64,000 nucleotides of DNA from Rhizophagus clarus (Eukaryota; Glomeromycota; Glomeromycetes; Glomerales; Glomeraceae): NCBI GenBank assembly GCA_015698045.1, contig BLAL01000239.1, positions 1,860,001-1,924,000 of the forward strand, read 5' to 3'. The notes under the pieces were generated by a model. That model ran no database searches. It saw only the letters and a list, made by a program, of their open reading frames with translations, and was not told the DNA's origin. Below, piece after piece: positions 58,372 to 64,000 of this stretch (its first letter is position 1; every line of letters starts with the position of its first letter). The translations under genes and the position numbers were made by a program.

Positions 58372-59400
58372 CTATTTTGTATTATTATAAATGTGTACTA
58401 GATTGGGAACATCTTCTTGTAATCTATCAGCTGGCTCTCATGTAGATTCATCTTTTGGATAGTGCTCCCATTTGACTAAGTATTGGAGCTGACCCTTTCT
58501 AGTACGATGCTTGAGAATTTTCTCAGGTACATATCTTTCTAGCTGTCCCTTTATAACTGAATCAGGTAGAGGTTTTTCGTTAATAAGAATGACTTGCAAT
58601 TCTTTTCTAGTATATGCACATCTAGATACTCCTAACCTGCCATGTGATCCATCAAGTAGATATGTAGGCAGTTGTTTAGGAGAAATGATAAGTTTTTTAA
58701 TTATATGAACTTTTGGGTCCCATTTAATATCTCCTGTTCTAAACTTACCATGTATTTTTTTTCCAAGTACTAATATAGGTTCAAGAAGTTTGGTTCGAAC
58801 TAGTGTTCCTTCTAGTAGTAACTCTGTATTTTTATCAATTTTAGGTGGACCTTCTGGGATTTTAGGTGGATCTCTTTGCCACTTTTCATCTACTAATCTT
58901 ACTATATCATGGAAATCTTTAAACCATTCAACCGATGTCTCACCAGTTTTTAGTTCCTGTGCTGTCATCCTTTTAAGAAGTGGTTTTTGTATAGCCTGAA
59001 TTGCCCTTTCTGCATATGACTGCTGTTTGTGACGTCCAGGTTCGCCAAATCTCATCATAACTCCAATGCTATTAAGGAAAAAATCACGTATTTGTGAGTT
59101 AGTAAACTCTGAACCAGAATCAGTTTCTAGTCTATGAGTAGGAGGTTAAATACGACTACGTCCATATATTTTAATAAATGCTTTTAATACACTATTAGCT
59201 GTCTTATTTTTAATAGGCTCAGCATCTATTCGTCTTCTGGATATTTCTACTATTACGAGAAAATAATTGTATCTCTTGGGGTCTATAAGCATTTCTCCTA
59301 AATCAGACTGCTGGATGGCATTTTCTTTCCAAACGATTACTTTTGGGCATTTAGATCTTTTTTTCGTTTAGAAGTCTTAGGTGAAGGTTATAATGCTCTT
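58372..59400 (-). pseudogene. Chromodomain integrase (DDE), two nonsense codons
   Basis: Reading down from 59400: VIVWKENAIQQSDLGEMLID (first catalytic Asp), YNYFLVIVEISRRRIDAEPI, a TAA (59146-59148), RLETDSGSEFTNSQIRDFFL (second Asp), then MMRFGEPGRHKQQSYAERAI (Glu). The C-terminal half has HGKFRTGDIKWDPKVHIIKK and a chromodomain RKGQLQYLVKWEHYPKDEST, a TGA (58438-58440), then EPADRLQEDVPNLVHIYNNT and TAG at 58372. The TGA sits on the conserved STWEP tryptophan, so TGG to TGA is likely. No frameshift over 300 codons. Chromodomain integrases occur in Ty3/Gypsy elements and in Polintons. Opposite in direction to gag-PR. Confidence 0.8.
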
Positions 59401-59517
59401 GATCTTTAAGAAGACGTACTGGTATCCCCTAATAAGTTATAAATTTTATAATACTTCTCTAAAGGGATCATATTGTTTAAAATTAAAGATTTACTTCTAA
59501 AATTCAAATTTGTGGTC

Positions 59518-59832
59518 ATGACAGAGATATATTGTGTAAAGTGTAAAAAGAAGACAGAAACGTCTTCAGAAGTTCAGGATATGACTGATAAAGGTCGATA
59601 TAGAATTCATGTTTATTATATTATTTGTGGGACGCATAAGAATACCCTTACTGGTGAAAATTGGGAGGTTAAAACACATAGTAAAAGAGAAATTCTGGAC
59701 GCTAAGAAAAAGAGAAAGAAGACGGCTATAAACAAAAAGGCTAAGAAGCTTAGTTTTAAGATTTTAGATGTTAATGAGAATGTTCAGGCTTATATTAAGA
59801 GGTATTTAAGGGATGCAACGAAAGAGGGTTAA
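59518..59832 (+). CDS. Virus-like zinc-ribbon protein (DUF5679-like)
   Basis: ATG 59518 is chosen because the open frame before it is hydrophobic filler; 104 codons to TAA at 59830. The start MTEIYCVKCKKKTETSSEVQ with CxxC (C6, C9), then KGRYRIHVYYIICGTHKN, has the layout of small zinc ribbons of large DNA viruses and Polintons (DUF5679 by memory), where a second CxxC ends in CGTxK. Here the third ligand position is Tyr34 and only C37 remains, a change one G-to-A step away, so zinc binding may be lost. The second half is Lys-rich (KKKRKKTAINKKAKKL). The frame is otherwise open. Confidence 0.6.
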   Translation: MTEIYCVKCKKKTETSSEVQDMTDKGRYRIHVYYIICGTHKNTLTGENWEVKTHSKREILDAKKKRKKTAINKKAKKLSFKILDVNENVQAYIKRYLRDATKEG

Positions 59833-59871
59833 TTGAAAATATGACATCATTTATTAGTAATAAACATAATA

Positions 59872-60379
59872 ATGAAAAGACCATCAACCTCTCCAAGTAT
59901 TTTGAGATTACAAAGTGATCAAGAATTTGAGCTACCAGCTTCCAAACAAGATGATAGATCCATTAGTGAATATTTTAAGTTTATAAAATTTTATGCTTTA
60001 CTCCAGAATAAGGATTTGGATGATGTAGTCATTAAAGAAAAATTTATCATCGGATTATCACCAGATAATAAAAGCGTGTAGAAGAGTTTGGAGTTAAAAA
60101 ACCATTAAAAGAAATAGTTAAATATTTAATTAGAGATCTAACACTTTCTACTGAAATACAGAAATATAAAGTAGGAGAGTTGAAACAAGGTAATGAATTG
60201 GTAAGGAAATTTTATCAAAAATTAGAAAGGCTTAGAAAGCTTTCTGAATGTGATGAGAAAGATCTTAAAAAGAAAAACTTTTGTGGAATTTCATCTAAAA
60301 ATCAAGATAAAGTCGAATGAATCTCCCTTTGGATGAGTTGATAGAAAGGCTTGAAACACTAGAACAACTTTCCAAATAA
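59872..60379 (+). pseudogene. Second gag-like fragment, frameshifted
   Basis: ATG 59872 opens MKRPSTSPSILRLQSDQEFE, ISEYFKFIKFYALLQNKDLD, EKFIIGLSPDNK; after a frame change VEEFGVKKPLKEIVKYLIRD; then a second copy of the same motif, LKQGNELVRKFYQKLERLRK, KKNFCGISSKNQDKVE, and after another frame change MNLPLDELIERLETLEQLSK with TAA at 60377. The FxxGLSPDNK..VEEFG..PLxE pattern is the C-terminal half of gag capsids, present here twice in tandem. Follows the zinc-ribbon gene by 39 bp. Confidence 0.6.
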
Positions 60380-60815
60380 TGTAGAGTATTGATCATTCAG
60401 TAATATACTAAACAAAACAATGTTCGAATATAGATATTTTTTTGATATATTTGTATGCTATTGGAAGGTATAGCCACTTCTGGTATGAGTAGGTATATAT
60501 AGGTAGTTGGTACAAGAAATAATGGTATATATATCTAATATTTTGGTACGAAGAGCAGGATTTTTCATCGTACCAAATTCTGACCACTTTTTGTACCAGG
60601 AAAATAGTGAAATTGGTGTTCTGAAAGCTTTAGAAATATAAAATTGATACTTTTGGATCTGGTCATTTGGTCTGAGGGATTTTTCCAAAAAGTTTTATAT
60701 ATTATAAGTGTTATATATAGGTATATATGTATATAGTATCTGGAGTTGGATAATATTTTTTGGAAATTGTCTTCGTACTATCATACTTTGCTGAAATCTT
60801 CAAATCCGCCACAAT
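60380..60815. other. A/T-rich spacer
   Basis: No gene found. Several TATATATAGGTATATA stretches; the right end of the mobile gene set may lie here but no inverted end is seen. Confidence 0.4.
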
Positions 60816-61055
60816 ATCTTAACGATACATTTTCAACATCTTCACGATAACATCACAATTTTTTTAAATGATATCGTGACGATATATTTATGATAATCTT
60901 AACGATACCTTTTCAACATCCTCGCGATATTTGAAATTTGATATTGTTCTGATATCATTCTGATATTATATCAATTTATAGTCTCGATGTTGTGATGATG
61001 TTGAAATGGAAATTGTGATGTTATCGTGAAGATGTTGAAAATGTATCGTTAAGAT
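60816..61055. repeat. Perfect 46-bp inverted repeat with a 148-bp centre
   Basis: 60816-60861 (from ATCTTAACGATACATTTTCA) and 61010-61055 are exact inverses. The next 31 bp on the inner side of the left arm also reappear inverted outside the right arm, so the structure was partly duplicated. GATATCGTGACGATAT-like palindromes are common around it. Confidence 0.9.
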
Positions 61056-61451
61056 TATCATAAATATATCGTCATGATATCATTTAATATATTGTCACGA
61101 TATCATTTAAAAATTAATATTATCGTGAAGTTGTTGAAAATGTATCGTTGGGATATTATAATTATGTCGTTATGGTATCATTAAGATCACTAAATATTTT
61201 ATTGAAATATCGTGACGATATTTAAACTGTATCAGGATAATAATGAAACATAGTAGATACATTCAATAAATTAAATCAATTTTAATTGGTTTAAATTAAT
61301 TTGTTTATTAATTAATTAATATATATATATTTTTTTATAATGCAATTATGACAATTATGATGTTTTAATTGTTATTTAATTGTTAAATATTGCGAATTAT
61401 GGTAATTAAAGGAAGAATATCCTTATTTCTGGATAGGATGATATAAAATAA

Positions 61452-62060
61452 CGTGACGATATCAGTTCAACACTAATATTATATTGAAACTTGTTAAAAA
61501 TGTTGAATTAGAGTGTCTGGATTATGGCGCAAGCTCTGCGAAATTAAAGTTACGATCGTACCTGATTAAATTAAGCCGAAACACTTGAACCTAAAAGAAA
61601 CAGAAGAAACGTTATTATAACGTTCCTTACAAAAAAAAAAGAAAAAGAAAAGAAAAAAAGAAAATTCATATAACATTTCTTACAAAAAAAAAAAAAAAAA
61701 AAAAAAATATTAAGTTTCGCATCTCTCTCACCAGATGGTTAACATAAAACAACATGATGATATCATTATGACACTAATATTATATTGAAACTTGTTAAAA
61801 ATGTTGAATTGATGAACCTAAAAGAAACAGAAGAAACGTTATTATAACGTTCCTTACAAAAAAAAAGAAAAGAAAAAAAGAAAATTCATATATTTTTACA
61901 AAAAAAAAAAAAATATTAAGTTTTGCATCTCTCTCACCAGATGGTTAACATAAAACAACATGACGATATCGTTATGACACTAATATTATCTTGAAACTTG
62001 TTTAAAATGTTGAATTGATAAGTTTCTGATTACGATGCAAGTTTCTGCGAAATTAAAGAT
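61452..62060. repeat. Three direct copies of a 200-300 bp unit
   Basis: ACACTAATATTATATTGAAA with CTTGTTAAAAATGTTGAATT occurs at about 61470, 61770 and 61978; units 1 and 2 also share GAAGAAACGTTATTATAACG and poly-A blocks followed by GCATCTCTCTCACCAGATGG. Confidence 0.85.
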
Positions 62061-63039
62061 ACGGTCGTGCCTGGTAAATTACTTAGACATCTCTCTTTCT
62101 GAATGCTAATATAAAACAATGTGACGATATCATTATGATGCTAGAACAATCGCATTCCCAAGTATAAAAAAGAGGGAAAATAATACTATACCGAAACTTT
62201 CTTTACGCACATTCCGAATTTCGTCCGAATTTTGTCGCAAATATTATTATACACTACTATTAAAAAATTTTTCTTTTTTAAAAAAAAATAATAATAAATA
62301 GATAAATAAATAAAAAAATACATTCTGAATTTCTGTTATATTGTTAAAAAATATTTCTAAACAATATTTGCACAGCGAGAGCTAAAATTTGTAAAACAAT
62401 TAATATTATTATAAATAACTTTTTGTTTCGTACCTGTCAAGGTGTCGAATAAACTATTTTTCAATGTTGAGATTACGCCAGAATAAAAAATAGACGCTGT
62501 TAATATTATTAAGAAATATTTTAAATAGACTGATAATATTAAAATGTAAGCTATTACAGTAAAATGTAGAGAATGGAGTAGAAATAACCGTCATGCGAAT
62601 GTTTTAACAAACAAACAATGATTTTGATTGGATAATCAATACAAAGTCACGTTATCACATGATAAGTAATGGATCGGTCACGATACCATAATGATATCAA
62701 AACGATATTGTTGCATTTATTTAATAAAAAAAAGATACTGTATCATTTTGATATTGTTAAAACAATAATGAATTTAATGAGTAAACGTAGTATAAACTTA
62801 TATGTATATTGTAAATTTATTAACATAATATTACTAATAAAGCTATATAGCCGTAAAATAATAATTATTTTTTATCCACAAATCAATTTTCGTATCATAG
62901 ACAAAGTGAACTTTCTGTACGTGATCAATTATTGATATCGGGAAGATTCTTCTTCAGCGAATGTCTTGGCTTGTCTGAATACGAAAAAGAGGACATTTCA
63001 ATACGTTGTGAATTCTGTTAATATTGTCTAGTGTTCCGC
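62061..63039. other. A/T-rich stretch, no supported gene
   Basis: An 88-codon frame at 62669-62935 is Ile/Lys/Asn-rich and explained by base composition. Confidence 0.4.
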
Positions 63040-63260
63040 ACAAATCAAATTAGACCAAATCAGGTTAGATTTGAAATTTGATTTGATCAAATCAAATCTG
63101 AAAAGTTTGAATTCGGATTTGAATCAAACCATTCAAATCTGATTTGAAATTTGATTCGAATTTGATTTGATTTGATTTAAATTTGATTCGATTCAAATCA
63201 AATTCAAATTCAAATCAAATCAAAATAGATTTGTGATTTGGTTTGATTTGTTGAATTTTA
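63040..63260. repeat. Simple repeat of GATTT/AAATC in both orientations
   Basis: Alternating TTTGATTTGAATC and GATTCAAATCAAAT blocks can fold back on themselves over about 200 bp. Confidence 0.8.
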
Positions 63261-63694
63261 AATAAAAAAATGCGTTTTGCAATGCAATATTAATAAAAAA
63301 ATGTTGCGAAACGTATTTCTTTAGTGTGTTTAAGGAGGGTTGGACATCATGTGGTTGCAGTAACTACCAATAATATTTACGGTAATTACAGGACCCTGAA
63401 TAATACCAATATAACTCACATACGGGTTTGCGTAGAGTTTATATGAAATTACTTTTTAAACCTACAAATTGAGTTTGCGTAGATCGGTCAATTTGGGATA
63501 TTATGTTTGTGTAGAGTTTATAATAGATATACGTGAATTTATTTTTAAAAAATACTAATTTCGGTAAATTAAATTACTCAGTATTCACCAAAATTTATTT
63601 TATTTTATTTATTTTTTCACTTTTTTTCAGTATTTTATACCAAATTTATTTATTTTTATTATTCTTTTTTGGGTTTTAATACCCTAATTCCAAA

Positions 63695-64000
63695 AGTTCG
63701 GTCATGTTTTTCGCCTGGCAACACTACAAAAAATAAAAAAAAAATAATTAATTTGTTAAAAAAAATACCGAAAAACACTTCCCCCACCCTCCCTTACCTT
63801 AATTCCAAAAGTCCGGTCGTGCTTTTCGTCTGGTAACATTACAAAAAATAAAAAAAAATTAATACTTAATTAATTAAAAAAAACAATGAAACACCTCCCC
63901 CAACCCTTCCTTACCTTAATTCCAAAAGTCCGGTCATGCTTTTCGTCTGGCAACACTACAAAAAAATAAAAAACTCATCAGCAAATTTAATAAGGCGTAA
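63695..64000. repeat. Second array of the 120-bp satellite, cut by the window edge
   Basis: AGTTCGGTCATG at 63695, AGTCCGGTCGTG at 63810 and AGTCCGGTCATG at 63928 with the same CTGGCAACACTACAAAAAA and CACCTCCCCCAACCC parts as the array at 45.2 kb. Confidence 0.93.

Noticed and set aside
54846..59400. A standard LTR retrotransposon
   Set aside because: No long terminal repeats, primer-binding site, reverse transcriptase or RNase H was found, and gag-PR and integrase are on opposite strands.
62669..62935. 88-codon plus-strand frame
   Set aside because: Ile/Lys/Asn composition matches the base content; no other support.
1..64000. tRNA or rRNA genes
   Set aside because: I looked for T-loop and anticodon-arm patterns and for rRNA-like G+C blocks and saw none; a covariance-model scan was not possible.

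Overview
The window looks like a piece of a very AT-rich fungal genome, most probably an arbuscular mycorrhizal fungus of the Rhizophagus type. The grounds are genes split by many short introns (about 59-124 bp, GTAAGT-like donors, TAG acceptors), long A/T runs, abundant hAT and Plavaka-like transposon debris, and protein families that I associate, from memory only, with Rhizophagus (SAM-domain and Crinkler-like genes, and a gag plus packaging-type ATPase gene set). No search could be run, so family names rest on motifs I can see plus memory.

Layout. 0-0.35 kb: first exon of a Plavaka-type transposase leaving on the left. 1.3-8.8 kb: a run of small, intron-rich plus-strand genes with coiled-coil or low-complexity products, ending in a larger multi-exon gene of unknown family; several carry single in-frame stops. 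9.4-10.1 kb: a decayed minus-strand gene. 11.5-15.0 kb: tandem repeats, mainly a 26-unit array whose units have splice-site-like borders. 15.6-20.4 kb: a complete hAT element (8-bp target duplication, transposase plus a second gene). 22.15-30.8 kb: a three-level nest: a SAM-domain gene remnant is cut by one hAT element, which is itself cut by a second copy of the 15.6-kb element in the opposite direction. 30.9-32.0, 37.3-38.6 and 47.4-48.5 kb: non-autonomous elements each filled with an internal satellite array. 33.5-34.7 kb: an intact secreted pepsin-like protease gene. 40-41.4 kb: two effector-like pseudogenes. 41.7-42.7 kb: a six-exon four-helix membrane protein, probably MARVEL-like. 45-49 kb: satellites, a pyrimidine tract and nested small elements. 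49.2-53.1 kb: Plavaka transposase 3' end followed by a diverged copy of the hAT second gene. 53.7-60.4 kb: a compact, divergently arranged gene set with packaging-type ATPase, coiled-coil protein, gag, retropepsin-like domain, acidic protein, chromodomain integrase, virus-like zinc ribbon and a second gag-like fragment. 60.4-64 kb: repeats.

How it fits together. Two host-type genes (the protease and the membrane protein) look intact. Almost everything else is mobile DNA or its remains. A common thread is that many broken reading frames keep their frame over hundreds of codons and are stopped only by codons explicable by C-to-T (or G-to-A) changes. The 53.7-60.4 kb locus is the best candidate for an unusual system, because it joins virus/Polinton-like genes with retroelement-like gag and protease genes and shows no reverse transcriptase or DNA polymerase in the window.
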